This document shows, in pieces, positions 8,687-19,028 of a stretch of DNA of 36,060 bases. The stretch is from NCBI GenBank assembly GCA_025937785.1, contig JAICQQ010000070.1, positions 1 through 36,060 on the forward strand, given 5' to 3'. The position numbers and the translations under genes are program-made. The notes beneath the pieces are model-generated. The model saw only the letters and a program-made list of their open reading frames with translations. It ran no database searches and had not been told where the DNA came from. How positions within the stretch are numbered: the stretch's first letter is position 1; every line of letters starts with the position of its first letter. Source of the DNA: Polyangiaceae bacterium (GTDB lineage: Bacteria; Myxococcota_A; Polyangia; Polyangiales; Polyangiaceae).

Positions 8687-9441
8687 TGTCCGTTGCCTGT
8701 TTCTATTGCATGTTTCATATGCGGCGACCCCAGGTCGACGACCCAAGCGTCGGGCACGGACCGGAGCAGGGTTATTCCCGCCAGATCCAGCCACCCCTCG
8801 GAGGCGTCCATCACCCAGCCGTCACTCGACGCGGCCACGGCCCGCGCTTCTTGGAGCGAGCGGTCTGCGTTCTTGACCAGCTCGACGTCCCAAGCGAGCC
8901 CCTCGACTTCGAAGCGTGAGCGCATCAAAGTCGCCAGCCTGCCGCTATTGGAAACAGGGCTGTCCAGGTACCATGTGACCGCTCTGGGGCGGACAGCAGT
9001 GAGCGTGGCACACAAATACCGGAGCGCCGTTTCCGTCTCCGAAACGTGGCGATACGTGCCGTGAACGCTCGCAAGATCGCGGTGGCTACCATCGACGCCG
9101 CGCAGTACGACCCCACCGCTGAGCGCCGCTTCGACCGTGATCAAGCAGTTGAAACCATCGATCCCCACGCGCTGGTTCGTGAGATCTTCGAGCTCGACTC
9201 GGCGCGAGCGCCGTCGCTCTGCCGCCAGGGCCGAGCAGCCGCCTCGCCGGAGCGCGGTGCGTTGGCGTTCGGCCAATTGAAAGTGATCACCCACCAGCCT
9301 GAGAGCTCCGTCGCTGCCGTAGCCCCGCGTCAGAAGCCAGCAGAAATCGTCCATGGCCTCGCGCAACTTGGTCAGACTTTCGGGAGCAAACAGCTTGCGA
9401 TCGCTTGGGTGCGGACCGCGGTGGGTGCGGGTGTCGGGCAT
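8683..9441 (-). CDS. DUF434 family protein (COG2454-like)
   Basis: A 252-residue soluble protein. The N-terminal part (about 22-75) carries the DUF434 pattern: AMDDFCWLLTRGY, LVGDHFQLAERQR. The C-terminal part carries GIDGFNCLITVEAAL, RGVDGSHRDLASVHGTYRHV and a later TWYLDSPVSNSGRL, matching the companion domain (DUF5616-type) usual in this family. Conserved Asp residues in IDGFN, RGVDGS and YLDSP look like an acidic metal-binding or nuclease-like centre, but no activity is established. ATG 9441 lies 24 bp after the thiolase stop, and the gene's own stop overlaps the lipoprotein start by 4 bp. It therefore appears to be third in the fadN-fadA-DUF434-lipoprotein run. Confidence 0.85.
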   Translation of the reverse strand: MPDTRTHRGPHPSDRKLFAPESLTKLREAMDDFCWLLTRGYGSDGALRLVGDHFQLAERQRTALRRGGCSALAAERRRSRRVELEDLTNQRVGIDGFNCLITVEAALSGGVVLRGVDGSHRDLASVHGTYRHVSETETALRYLCATLTAVRPRAVTWYLDSPVSNSGRLATLMRSRFEVEGLAWDVELVKNADRSLQEARAVAASSDGWVMDASEGWLDLAGITLLRSVPDAWVVDLGSPHMKHAIETGNGQ

Positions 9442-9465
9442 GCAGGTGAGCTGGCCCGTTCGGTG

Positions 9466-10629
9466 TTAGAGGGCCTCGAGCAGCCCTGCTGCGCCCTGGC
9501 CCCCGCCGATGCACATCGTGACGATCGCCCGTTTCGCGCCGCGACGGCGGAGCTCGTACAAGGCCGTGGCGGTGAGCTTCGCCCCGGTACACCCGAGCGG
9601 ATGGCCGAGAGCGATGGCACCTCCGTTCACGTTCAGCTTGGAGTCGGGGATGCCGAGGGTTTTCTGTACGTGCACCGCTTGACTGGCGAACGCCTCGTTG
9701 ACCTCGAACAGGTCGATGTCCGCGAGCGACAGCCCGGTTTTTGCGAGCAACTTTTGCACCGCGGGGATCGGGCCGATCCCCATGATTGCCGGGTCGACAC
9801 CCACCGTCGCGAAGGACCGGAAGACCCCCAGGGGCCGGATGCCGAGCGCCTCGGCCTTGGCGCGCGTCATGACCAACGCTGCTGCCGCTCCGTCGGACAG
9901 CGGCGAAGAATTGCCCGCCGTGACGCTGCCTTTGGCGGCGAACGCGGGCTTGAGCTGGCTGAGGCCCTCGAGCGTAGTGTCGGGTCGCGGCAGCTCGTCG
10001 ACGGTGAAGCTGAAGGTCTGCCGCTCGTTGCCTGAGTAGCGGACGGCGGTGACAGGCACGATCTCGTCGTCGAAACGGTGCTGTTCGATGGCCTGGGCCG
10101 CCTTACGCTGGCTCGCCAGTGCGAATTCGTCCTGCTCGGTCCGCGAAACGCCGAAGCGATTGGCCACGTTTTCCGCCGTGATGCCCATAGGCGTATGGGC
10201 GGTAGGCATGCGCTCCATCAGCTGGGCGGACGCGCTCAGATGGAAGCCCGTCATCGGCACACTCGTCATGGACTCGACGCCACCCGCCACGACGATCTCG
10301 TGCTGTCCGAGCGCGATGGCTCCCGCGGCCAGCGCGATGGCCTGGAGCCCGCTGGAGCAGAAGCGGTTGATGGTCATGGCGGATGTCTCTTGCGGCAGGC
10401 CCGCGAGGAGCCCCGCGAGTCGCGCCATGTTGAGGCCCTGTTCCCCTTCGGGCATGGCACAGCCCAGCACCACGTCGTCGACCATGCGCGGGTCGACCTG
10501 CGGCACGCGTGCCAGCAATTTGGCGATGACCTCACCCGCGAGGTCATCGGGGCGTGTCAATGCCAGCGAACCCTTGTGGGCGCGGCCGACCGCCGAGCGC
10601 ACGATCTCTGCAATCACAATCTCGGTCAT
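9466..10629 (-). CDS. fadA: Acetyl-CoA acyltransferase (thiolase), FadA-type
   Basis: A 387-residue thiolase of normal length that should cleave 3-ketoacyl-CoA to acetyl-CoA and a shortened acyl-CoA, the last step of beta-oxidation, in the cytoplasm. Catalytic landmarks: nucleophile C91 in NRFCSSGLQAI, H343 in NGGAIALGHPLG, and general base C373 in CIGGGQGAAG. ATG 10629 is three bases past the fadN stop; its ribosome-binding site GAGGAA lies inside the end of fadN, so the two are almost certainly co-translated. The gene order fadN-fadA matches the Bacillus-type fad operon, but no acyl-CoA dehydrogenase (fadE) follows; DUF434 does. A biosynthetic acetoacetyl-CoA role is less likely given this context. 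Confidence 0.95.
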   Translation of the reverse strand: MTEIVIAEIVRSAVGRAHKGSLALTRPDDLAGEVIAKLLARVPQVDPRMVDDVVLGCAMPEGEQGLNMARLAGLLAGLPQETSAMTINRFCSSGLQAIALAAGAIALGQHEIVVAGGVESMTSVPMTGFHLSASAQLMERMPTAHTPMGITAENVANRFGVSRTEQDEFALASQRKAAQAIEQHRFDDEIVPVTAVRYSGNERQTFSFTVDELPRPDTTLEGLSQLKPAFAAKGSVTAGNSSPLSDGAAAALVMTRAKAEALGIRPLGVFRSFATVGVDPAIMGIGPIPAVQKLLAKTGLSLADIDLFEVNEAFASQAVHVQKTLGIPDSKLNVNGGAIALGHPLGCTGAKLTATALYELRRRGAKRAIVTMCIGGGQGAAGLLEAL

Positions 10630-10632
10630 GAC

Positions 10633-12990
<2,358 letters not shown>

Positions 12991-13108
12991 CCAGGAACCC
13001 CTTCGAACGAAATGAAACGCTGTTCCGACACGATAGCACCCTAACCGTGTCATGCTCACCCAAGCCAGGGCCGGGCTCACGGGTCACTGAAGTGTGAAGG
13101 AATGGTGC

Positions 13109-13963
13109 GTGGGGTGGTCGCGTGTAGGTCCCTGGGTCTTCGGTCTCGCCCTGGTGGGTTCGGCCTCGAGTTGTCAGCGCTCTGCTGCCAGTCGGCCGGG
13201 GAGCACGGCGAGTTCTGGGACGGTGTTCAGCGAGGCGGAACCGCGACGGACGCCGCTCGCGGAGCCAGCGAGCACGGCCGCCGCCCCGCTCGTGGCCGAT
13301 TCACGCGAAGCCCGCTCGGCGGAACCATTACCCGCGGCACCCCAGCCATGGCCCGACTTCGGTCGCGCCGATACGGCGCTCGACAATGACTTCACCGTGG
13401 GACCGCCGGAGAGTCCGCCGGACTGCCACGAGCGACTGAAGGCGGCAGAGGTGCGATTCAAGCCGGCCGCGCTGCCCGTGCGCGAGACCCGGGGCGGCAG
13501 CATCTGCGGAGCGGAGGACGCGGTCCTATACCTCGGCAGCAAACACGGCGTGCGTTATTCTCCGGCGCCGATCGTGAGCTGTGGTATGGCGCTCGCGCTG
13601 GCTCGCTTCGACGAAGTCGTGCAGTTGCAGGCGGCCGAGAACCTGGGCTCGCGGGTACGCAGCGTGCATCAGCTCGGCACCTACAGCTGTCGGAAGATGG
13701 CCCGCTTTCCGCGCTGGGTCAGCGAACACAGCTACGCCAACGCCATCGACATCCAGAGCTTCGTGCTCGAGTCGTGGCGCACCGTCAAAGTCACCAGCTA
13801 CCAGCGGAGCGAAGCGGCTCCCGAGACGCGCTTCCTGCGGGGGGTTGCGCGTGCGCTCTTCGACGACGCCGTGTTCAGCGTCGTGCTGACGCCGGCCTAC
13901 GACCGCTTGCACCACGACCATTTCCACCTCGACTTGGCCCGCTACCGCGTGGACGGGACCTGA
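13109..13963 (+). CDS. Extensin-like C-terminal domain lipoprotein
   Basis: The product is 284 residues when started at GTG 13109, which has AAGGAA six bases upstream; an in-frame GTG at 13094 lacks such a site. Signal peptide with lipobox GSASSC places the lipid Cys at C22. After a Pro/Ala/Glu-rich linker (about 25-90), the C-terminal 200 residues match the bacterial extensin-like domain: CGMALALARFDEVVQ, GTYSCR, HSYANAIDI (about 207-215) and a final HHDHFHLD (about 268-275). The conserved His/Asp/Ser set resembles zinc peptidase-like centres suspected of acting on the cell wall, but the reaction is not proven. It is likely attached to the outer or inner membrane on the periplasmic face. It is divergent from fadN and convergent with the HExxH gene (7 bp apart). 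Confidence 0.85.
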   Translation: MGWSRVGPWVFGLALVGSASSCQRSAASRPGSTASSGTVFSEAEPRRTPLAEPASTAAAPLVADSREARSAEPLPAAPQPWPDFGRADTALDNDFTVGPPESPPDCHERLKAAEVRFKPAALPVRETRGGSICGAEDAVLYLGSKHGVRYSPAPIVSCGMALALARFDEVVQLQAAENLGSRVRSVHQLGTYSCRKMARFPRWVSEHSYANAIDIQSFVLESWRTVKVTSYQRSEAAPETRFLRGVARALFDDAVFSVVLTPAYDRLHHDHFHLDLARYRVDGT

Positions 13964-13970
13964 AGCGTCG

Positions 13971-14948
13971 TCAGCGGGTGGTGCGTGGAACCCACCCGAT
14001 TTCGCTCGCGGTCAGGGGGCCCACGCGCAGTTCTTCGAGGCGCTCGAGGATTCGTTCCCGAGTCTCGCTGACCGGACGGTTACGCGCCATCACTTCGACG
14101 TAGCGCTGCGGCAAGGGTGGGCTCCGATCGGGTTCGGCGAGGCCTTCCGGAATCAGGGTGTGCCCCTCGGCGTCGTACTTGTCTTCGGCGCCAAGCGTGT
14201 GGAGTAGCTCGTGCGCGGTGACTGACAGCACCAGGTCCACCATTTCTACGTTCAGCTCGACCTCGACGATGCCCACGCGGCCGCCTTGTTGGCTGTAGCC
14301 CTCGACGAACTGAACCGAGTTGGTCGCTGGTGGTCGCGCCACGACGTAGACCCGCGAGTCGTAGCGCTCGGACTCGAGCCCGATTTGATCGTCGATCGCC
14401 GACAGATACGACCATTGCCGGAGCAGATGACGCGGAAGCTGCCACGCACTTTCGGGAAGCTCCGGGGGTGAGCTGGCCTGCGCGGTGCCATGCAGCACCA
14501 AGCGGAAAGGACGGGGTCCCTCGCGATAGCGCGAGAACTCGCGCGCCAAAAGCTCTTCGAGATCAGCGAGCCTTACCTCGAGCTTCTGAATAGCTGCGGG
14601 GTCGACGGGTGCCGTGGTGACCAGCACGACCGCCACGCTGAGCGTGCGATCCCAGTGGGTGCGGGAGTTTCGGCTTTGGACGTCGCCGTAGCCCCAAAGG
14701 CCGATCAGCACCAGCACGGTGAGCAGCAGACTCAAGCGGACGAGGAAGAACCCACGACCGAGCCGCCCCCAGGTGCGGCAGCGCAGGCAGTGACTTTGTC
14801 CCGGCTGCACACCGACCGCGCAGCCCGGTCGCGCGCAGCGCACGAAATCAGCCGTCACCGGGCGAACAGAGTCGTACTTGGCCAATCGAGACACAGTGTA
14901 GCTGGCCTTGCGTTTCCGGCTACGCGTCCGTGCGTGAACTCTCGGCAA
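13971..14948 (-). CDS. Zinc-ribbon, single-pass membrane protein with HExxH metallopeptidase motif
   Basis: A 325-residue product with an unusual domain order: a four-Cys zinc ribbon (C38-x4-C43 ... C54-x2-C57), one hydrophobic membrane span (about 67-88), then a roughly 235-residue domain with HELLH at 246-250 followed by TLGAEDKYD. The N-terminus should be cytoplasmic and the catalytic domain periplasmic, by the positive-inside rule (RTWGRLGR before the span). HExxH plus downstream acidic residues suggests a zinc peptidase, perhaps gluzincin- or archaemetzincin-like, but the third ligand is uncertain. The ATG at 14948 gives a basic leader and has no clear ribosome-binding site. In-frame GTG codons just before the zinc ribbon are possible starts. 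I do not recognise a named family. Confidence 0.75.
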   Translation of the reverse strand: MPRVHARTRSRKRKASYTVSRLAKYDSVRPVTADFVRCARPGCAVGVQPGQSHCLRCRTWGRLGRGFFLVRLSLLLTVLVLIGLWGYGDVQSRNSRTHWDRTLSVAVVLVTTAPVDPAAIQKLEVRLADLEELLAREFSRYREGPRPFRLVLHGTAQASSPPELPESAWQLPRHLLRQWSYLSAIDDQIGLESERYDSRVYVVARPPATNSVQFVEGYSQQGGRVGIVEVELNVEMVDLVLSVTAHELLHTLGAEDKYDAEGHTLIPEGLAEPDRSPPLPQRYVEVMARNRPVSETRERILERLEELRVGPLTASEIGWVPRTTR

Positions 14949-15086
14949 AGCAAGCCGCGCTGCAATCTTTCGCTGCCGAAGCTCAGGCGCGGCTCGCGGT
15001 CTCGATTCGGGACGCAGAGGGCCACGGCTTGCCCCAGCTACGCTCCGATCTTATACGCAGTCTGTTCAGCATCCTCAGGTACCACC

Positions 15087-15749
15087 ATGCCCCGTAGCCC
15101 CTTTCTCTCCGAGGCCGTAAGAGGCTACCTCGTGGCCTCCGTCGGCGAAGAACCCGCGCTGCTCGAGCAGCTGCGCGAAGAAACCCGCGCCGCCACCGAA
15201 TTTCCCGGCATGCAGATCGGAGCGGACCAGGGGCGCTTTCTCGCGCTCTTGCTCGAGCTCTTGGGGGCCGAACGCGCCATCGAGGTGGGCGTGTTCACCG
15301 GCTACAGCTCGATCTGCATCGCACAGGCGTTGCCGGCGCACGGCAAGCTGGTCGCCTGCGACGTGAGCGACGAGTGGACCGGTATCGCGCGGCGCTACTG
15401 GCAGCGCGCTGGCGTGACTGACCGCATCGATCTGAGGTTGCGCCCTGCGCTCGAGACCCTCGAGCAGCTAGTCAGCGCAGGCGAGGTGGGTACTTTCGAC
15501 TTCGCGTTCATCGACGCGGACAAGGGCAACTACGACGGCTACTACGAGCTGTGCCTGCAGCTGCTGCGCCGCGGAGGCTTGATCGCGGTCGACAACGCGC
15601 TCTGGGGCGGCAGCGTCGCGGACACGAGCGACGAGCGCCCGGACACGCTGGCGATACGCAACCTGAACGCCAAGGCGTTCGCGGATCCCCGTGTCACCGC
15701 AAGCCTGGTCCCCGTCGGCGACGGCGTGCTCTTGGCCCGCAAGCGTTAG
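15087..15749 (+). CDS. SAM-dependent O-methyltransferase (caffeoyl-CoA OMT-like)
   Basis: A 220-residue class I methyltransferase of the cation-dependent O-methyltransferase family (COG4122-like), normal length. Landmarks: SAM motif I IEVGVFTGYSS (65-75), acidic CDVSDEW (91-97) binding the SAM ribose, and FIDADKGNYDGYYE (141-154), where the Asp residues bind the divalent metal. VDNALWGG (168-175) is the second metal-ligand region. It should methylate a catechol-type hydroxyl; the substrate cannot be read here. ATG 15087 follows CAGGT at seven bases, and the frame extending upstream to 14490 is antisense to the HExxH gene. The stop overlaps that of the convergent unknown gene: TTAG supplies TAG on plus and TAA on minus. 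Confidence 0.92.
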   Translation: MPRSPFLSEAVRGYLVASVGEEPALLEQLREETRAATEFPGMQIGADQGRFLALLLELLGAERAIEVGVFTGYSSICIAQALPAHGKLVACDVSDEWTGIARRYWQRAGVTDRIDLRLRPALETLEQLVSAGEVGTFDFAFIDADKGNYDGYYELCLQLLRRGGLIAVDNALWGGSVADTSDERPDTLAIRNLNAKAFADPRVTASLVPVGDGVLLARKR

Positions 15750-16501
15750 TGTTGCGTCGACAGGCTCGAGCCGCTCAGCGCCCAGCTGACGAACTCGTCG
15801 ACGTACGCGCGCTCGGCGTCGTGGAGCACCTTCCAGCGCACGCCCAGATACTCATGGAAGATCTGCAGCGCGAGCAACTCGGGGGCGTGGCTCGCGTCGC
15901 CTAGCTGGTCCGTTTCGAGCGCCGCTTGTTGCTCGGCGCGCAAGCGAAACTCTGGCTGCCGGGCCGCGCCGAGCGCTGTCGTTTGATAGGCACGCGCGGC
16001 CGCCACGTGTTGGATCACGGAAGGCAGTGCTGCCGGAGTGGTAACGCCGTCGAGGGTGAGCACCACCGCCTCGACCGCCAGGCGTACCGCCAGACGCAAG
16101 TAGCGCCAAACCACGGTATCGGCGTGCGCCTCGAGGGGGCTCGGTCGTTCTGGGGCTGCTGTCACGGACGCACGCACTGCGCGCAACGTGGTCGCCTCGA
16201 TGGCGGCAAGCGCCGAGTAGCACTCGCTGCGTTGCCGCCGCACGTGCTTCAGGTCTCGGTCGTGCGTCGCCCAGTCGGTGGCGGTCCCGAGCCCGGTCAC
16301 GAGCGTCGCACGCCCGCTCGGTGCGACGATGCGTCGCAGACCGTGCTCGGCGATCTGCGCAGCGACGCGGAGCAACCCGCGGTGCGTGACGTCGCCTGCG
16401 ACACAAAGCTTGCTGCCTCGTTCGAACGCGACAGGCGCGACGCCGCTGAGGACGTCGCCCGGATCCACCACGTTGAGCCGGCGCGGTCCTGGAACGCTCA
16501 T
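15746..16501 (-). CDS. Conserved-looking hypothetical protein downstream of serB
   Basis: A 251-residue soluble, Ala/Arg-rich protein that I do not recognise. No signal peptide or membrane span is visible. The N-terminal 75 residues read as alternating strands with GLLRVAAQIAEHGLRRIVAPSGRATLVTGLG, suggesting an alpha/beta start. The rest is predicted mainly helical, with regular Ala/Glu/Arg stretches and a helix-rich C-terminus (ALQIFHEYLGVRWKVLHDAE). ATG 16501 lies 19 bp after the serB stop on the same strand, so it is probably co-transcribed with serB, though nothing in the protein points to serine metabolism. The codon pattern (GC-rich third positions) supports a real gene. Its stop overlaps the convergent methyltransferase gene by 4 bp. 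Confidence 0.7.
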   Translation of the reverse strand: MSVPGPRRLNVVDPGDVLSGVAPVAFERGSKLCVAGDVTHRGLLRVAAQIAEHGLRRIVAPSGRATLVTGLGTATDWATHDRDLKHVRRQRSECYSALAAIEATTLRAVRASVTAAPERPSPLEAHADTVVWRYLRLAVRLAVEAVVLTLDGVTTPAALPSVIQHVAAARAYQTTALGAARQPEFRLRAEQQAALETDQLGDASHAPELLALQIFHEYLGVRWKVLHDAERAYVDEFVSWALSGSSLSTQH

Positions 16502-16520
16502 CGTCGGTCCACCGCTCGCC

Positions 16521-17735
16521 TCAGTGCAGGTGCACCAGGTCGCGCGCCGTAAACCCCATCAGGTAGAGCAAAGTGTCGAGGCGCTCGTTGTGGTTCAGGC
16601 TCATGTGCGCGACTTCTTGCAGTTTCGGCTTCGCTCTGAACGCGATGCCAAGCCCCGCCGTCTGCAACATGTACATATCGTTGGCGCCGTCCCCCACCGC
16701 TACGGTTTGCTCCAGGCGGCAGCCGTAATGCTGCGCCATCTCCCGTAAGATCTCGGCCTTTCTGGTGCCGTCGACGATGGGGCCGCACAGGCGGCCGGTA
16801 AGCTGCCCGTCGACCACCTCGAGTTCGTTCGCGAACGCAAAGTCGAGTCCAAAGCGATCTTTCAAGCGGCTGACGAAGAAATCGAAGCCGCCGCTGACCA
16901 AGCCTACGCGCACCCCCAGGTGCTTCAGCAAGCGCACGAATTCGTCGCCCCCCGGCGTGAGCTCGAAGCGCTCGGTCAGCTCGAGCGCCCTTTCCAAGGG
17001 CAGCCCGGCGAGCAGTTTGACGCGTTCAGCGAGCGCCTGGCGAAAATCGAGTTCGCCGCGCATCGCGCGCGCCGTAATCTCGGCGACCTGCGTCTTCACG
17101 CCCACCAGGGCCGCGAGCTCGTCGATCAGCTCGCCTTTCACGAAGGTCGAGTCCACGTCCATGCACACTAGCCGCTTGTTGCGACGGAACACGTCGTCGC
17201 GCTGCACCGCCAGGTCGACGCCGAGCGCCATGCCGTGCTGCAAGAGCTCGCCGCGCAGGGTCCGCAGATCGGCTTCGCTGCAGCCCGCTCGATTCGGCAA
17301 GTCGACGATGAGCTCGAGTCCGGTCAGCTCGTGCATGCTGAGCGGTCGGATCTCGCGAATGTTCATCTGGCGGTCCGCCATGAACCGCGTGATGGCGGCG
17401 GTCGCGCGTCCATCAGCTAGTGGCCCCAAGAGCGTGACGCACAGCCCGAGCGCCGGCTGCGCCTCCGGTGCCGGGCTGGACGGCTCGTAGGCGCTGACGT
17501 CGAGCCTGAGCCCCAGCTTCGATACTTCGAACAAGAGGCGTCTGAGCACGTGCGAATCGGGCGGCACGTCGACGATTGCGGACAGCATCAAGGTGCCATG
17601 CAGGACGGACTGACCGATCGTCACCAAGTGCGCCCGCTCTTCCGCGATCACCTCGGCGATGCGCGCGGTGATGCCCGGCCGGTCCGCACCCGCAACGTGC
17701 AGTACGATGAAACGAGGGAGCTCCGACGCGGTCAT
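16521..17735 (-). CDS. serB: Phosphoserine phosphatase with N-terminal ACT domains
   Basis: A 404-residue enzyme predicted to hydrolyse O-phosphoserine to serine, the last step of serine synthesis. The length and layout match the long SerB2 type of mycobacteria: two ACT-like regions (about 8-85 and 97-172), then the HAD domain (about 187-395). HAD landmarks: motif I DVDST (193-197, nucleophile D193), GELIDEL with the substrate-side Glu, motif II LVSGGFDFF, motif III lysine in GTRKAEIL, and motif IV VGDGANDMYML. ACT domains in this class bind serine and give feedback control. ATG 17735 has no clear Shine-Dalgarno (upstream is C-rich), so a leaderless start is possible. An unknown gene follows 19 bp downstream. 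Confidence 0.95.
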   Translation of the reverse strand: MTASELPRFIVLHVAGADRPGITARIAEVIAEERAHLVTIGQSVLHGTLMLSAIVDVPPDSHVLRRLLFEVSKLGLRLDVSAYEPSSPAPEAQPALGLCVTLLGPLADGRATAAITRFMADRQMNIREIRPLSMHELTGLELIVDLPNRAGCSEADLRTLRGELLQHGMALGVDLAVQRDDVFRRNKRLVCMDVDSTFVKGELIDELAALVGVKTQVAEITARAMRGELDFRQALAERVKLLAGLPLERALELTERFELTPGGDEFVRLLKHLGVRVGLVSGGFDFFVSRLKDRFGLDFAFANELEVVDGQLTGRLCGPIVDGTRKAEILREMAQHYGCRLEQTVAVGDGANDMYMLQTAGLGIAFRAKPKLQEVAHMSLNHNERLDTLLYLMGFTARDLVHLH

Positions 17736-18072
17736 TGTGGGGGGAAGCTAGTGTCCCGTTCAGGAAGTAACAATCACAATTCGTTGCGCGCGTCCGGAGT
17801 GCGCGAACGGTTTGGCGCGTTCCGGCGCGGAGCTTTTCGCGCCGCGCGGTCGCGCTGCGACGCCTGCCCCAGGGAGCCCGGTGCGCGGGGCCAGGCGACC
17901 ACCCCGCGGGAAATTGTCGAGGTGTTAAGGTGGGTTAGGCGGCGAACTCAGCGCCTGGACGCCCGTTCTGGTGCGGACCTTGGCTCGTCTCGACAGCGAC
18001 CGCTCGTCGCCGGCGAGATCTCGCTTATGGTTCGTGTCGAGATTTCGTACCTTACGCCTCGGAGCTCCCTTC
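17736..18072. other. Divergent intergenic region, 337 bp
   Basis: Lies between serB (minus) and the YwqK-like lipoprotein (plus). A stem CGGCGCG/CGCGCCG with a GAGCTTTT loop lies near 17825-17846. No start codon with good support and no convincing promoter hexamers were found; frames crossing the region look random. Confidence 0.5.
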
Positions 18073-18756
18073 ATGCATCAGAACCTGCCTCGATTCCCCG
18101 TGCTTCGTCTGGGCCTGGTGGTGGCCTGCACCGCCTGCGGCAGTCCGCCTCCGCCCCAGGTCGCCGTCTCGGATTCCAACTACCAAGAGGCGAGCGACAA
18201 GCCGCGCGAGGCTCCAGCGTCGCCGCACGATTTCGACGCGCCGCCCGTGGCTAGCCCCAGCAGCGCGCCCACGCTCGAAGGCAAGTGGTGGACGAATCAA
18301 CCGCCCTGTCCCGACGGCGCGACCCTGTACGGTGGACCGCCGCCCGAGCACGCCGAAGTCGGTTGCAAGACGGACAAGGGCGTCAACTCTGGCATGTACA
18401 CTCGATTTCACGCCAATGGCGCGAAGGCCGAGGAGGGTGAGTACACCAAGCACGTGGCCATCGGTACCTGGGTGCAGTGGAACGACGCTGGTATCAAGAC
18501 GCTCGAGACCAGCTACGAGAAAGGCGCCCGCGAAGGGGTCGAGACGGAGTGGTTCCCGGATGGCAAGATCAAGACCCAGCGCCACTACGTGCATGGCAAG
18601 CGCGAAGGCCTCACGACGCTATGGGACAGCGACGGCAACAAACGCAGTGCGATCGAATACCGAGGCGGCGAACAAGCAGGACCGGCGACCTACTGGGACG
18701 AGACTGGGAAGGTCGCGCGCGTGGAGCGCTGGGAAGCGGGCAAGCGTCTCGAGTAG
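18073..18756 (+). CDS. Lipoprotein with MORN/YwqK-like repeats
   Basis: A 227-residue product started at ATG 18073, with GGAG eight bases upstream. The signal peptide ends in LVVACTACG; the lipid Cys is C19 or C22. A Pro/Ser-rich linker (about 25-75) is followed by short repeated units typical of the YwqK/MORN-variant family: GMYTRFHANGAKAEEGEY, GTWVQWNDAGIKTLETSY, GVETEWFPDGKIKTQRHY, GLTTLWDSDGNKRSAIEY and GPATYWDETGKVARVERW. Each unit is a beta-hairpin of about 23 residues. YwqK is named as an antitoxin in some annotations, but a surface-exposed lipoprotein with these repeats more likely has a binding or structural role; no toxin gene adjoins. A GC-rich hairpin follows the stop. Confidence 0.85.
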   Translation: MHQNLPRFPVLRLGLVVACTACGSPPPPQVAVSDSNYQEASDKPREAPASPHDFDAPPVASPSSAPTLEGKWWTNQPPCPDGATLYGGPPPEHAEVGCKTDKGVNSGMYTRFHANGAKAEEGEYTKHVAIGTWVQWNDAGIKTLETSYEKGAREGVETEWFPDGKIKTQRHYVHGKREGLTTLWDSDGNKRSAIEYRGGEQAGPATYWDETGKVARVERWEAGKRLE

Positions 18757-18774
18757 CCGCCGACGGGTGCCTTG

Positions 18775-18799
18775 GGCCGGGCCCGCAAAAAGCCCGGCC
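18775..18799 (+). terminator. GC-rich hairpin after YwqK-like gene
   Basis: A perfect 8-bp stem GGCCGGGC/GCCCGGCC with loop CCGCAAAAA lies 18 bp past the stop. The A-run is in the loop and no T-tract follows on the plus strand, so it is a terminator-like hairpin rather than a textbook intrinsic terminator. Confidence 0.55.
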
Positions 18800-18813
18800 G
18801 CCGCGACGCTGGC

Positions 18814-18833
18814 GGTAACCCCCCACGGTTACC
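18814..18833. repeat. 7-bp inverted repeat GGTAACC
   Basis: GGTAACC-CCCCAC-GGTTACC is a perfect 7-bp inverted repeat with a 6-bp spacer, in the 272-bp gap between the YwqK-like gene and the end of ttcA. It could be an operator or a weak hairpin; nothing adjacent starts here, so a regulatory role is doubtful. Confidence 0.4.
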
Positions 18834-19028
18834 ACAGGTTCCAGGTCGCGCGCGGCCGCCCCCCCTGGGCTTAGTCCACGTCCCCGCGAGAGCGTCGAAG
18901 CCGTGGCTTCTTTTTCGCTGTTGGCAGCACCGCTTCCGCTTCCATCCGCATCCCGTGTTTCATGAGTGGCTCGGGCTGGCCCGATCCATTGACAGAAATG
19001 AACGCGGCAGGATCTTTTTTCTAACCGA

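Noticed and set aside
18073..18756. The YwqK-like lipoprotein as half of a toxin-antitoxin system
   Set aside because: There is a lipoprotein signal and no adjacent toxin-like gene; the repeat units are the only similarity.
18989..19016. TTGACA as a plus-strand -35 box
   Set aside because: No acceptable -10 follows at 16-18 bp and any transcript would run antisense into ttcA.
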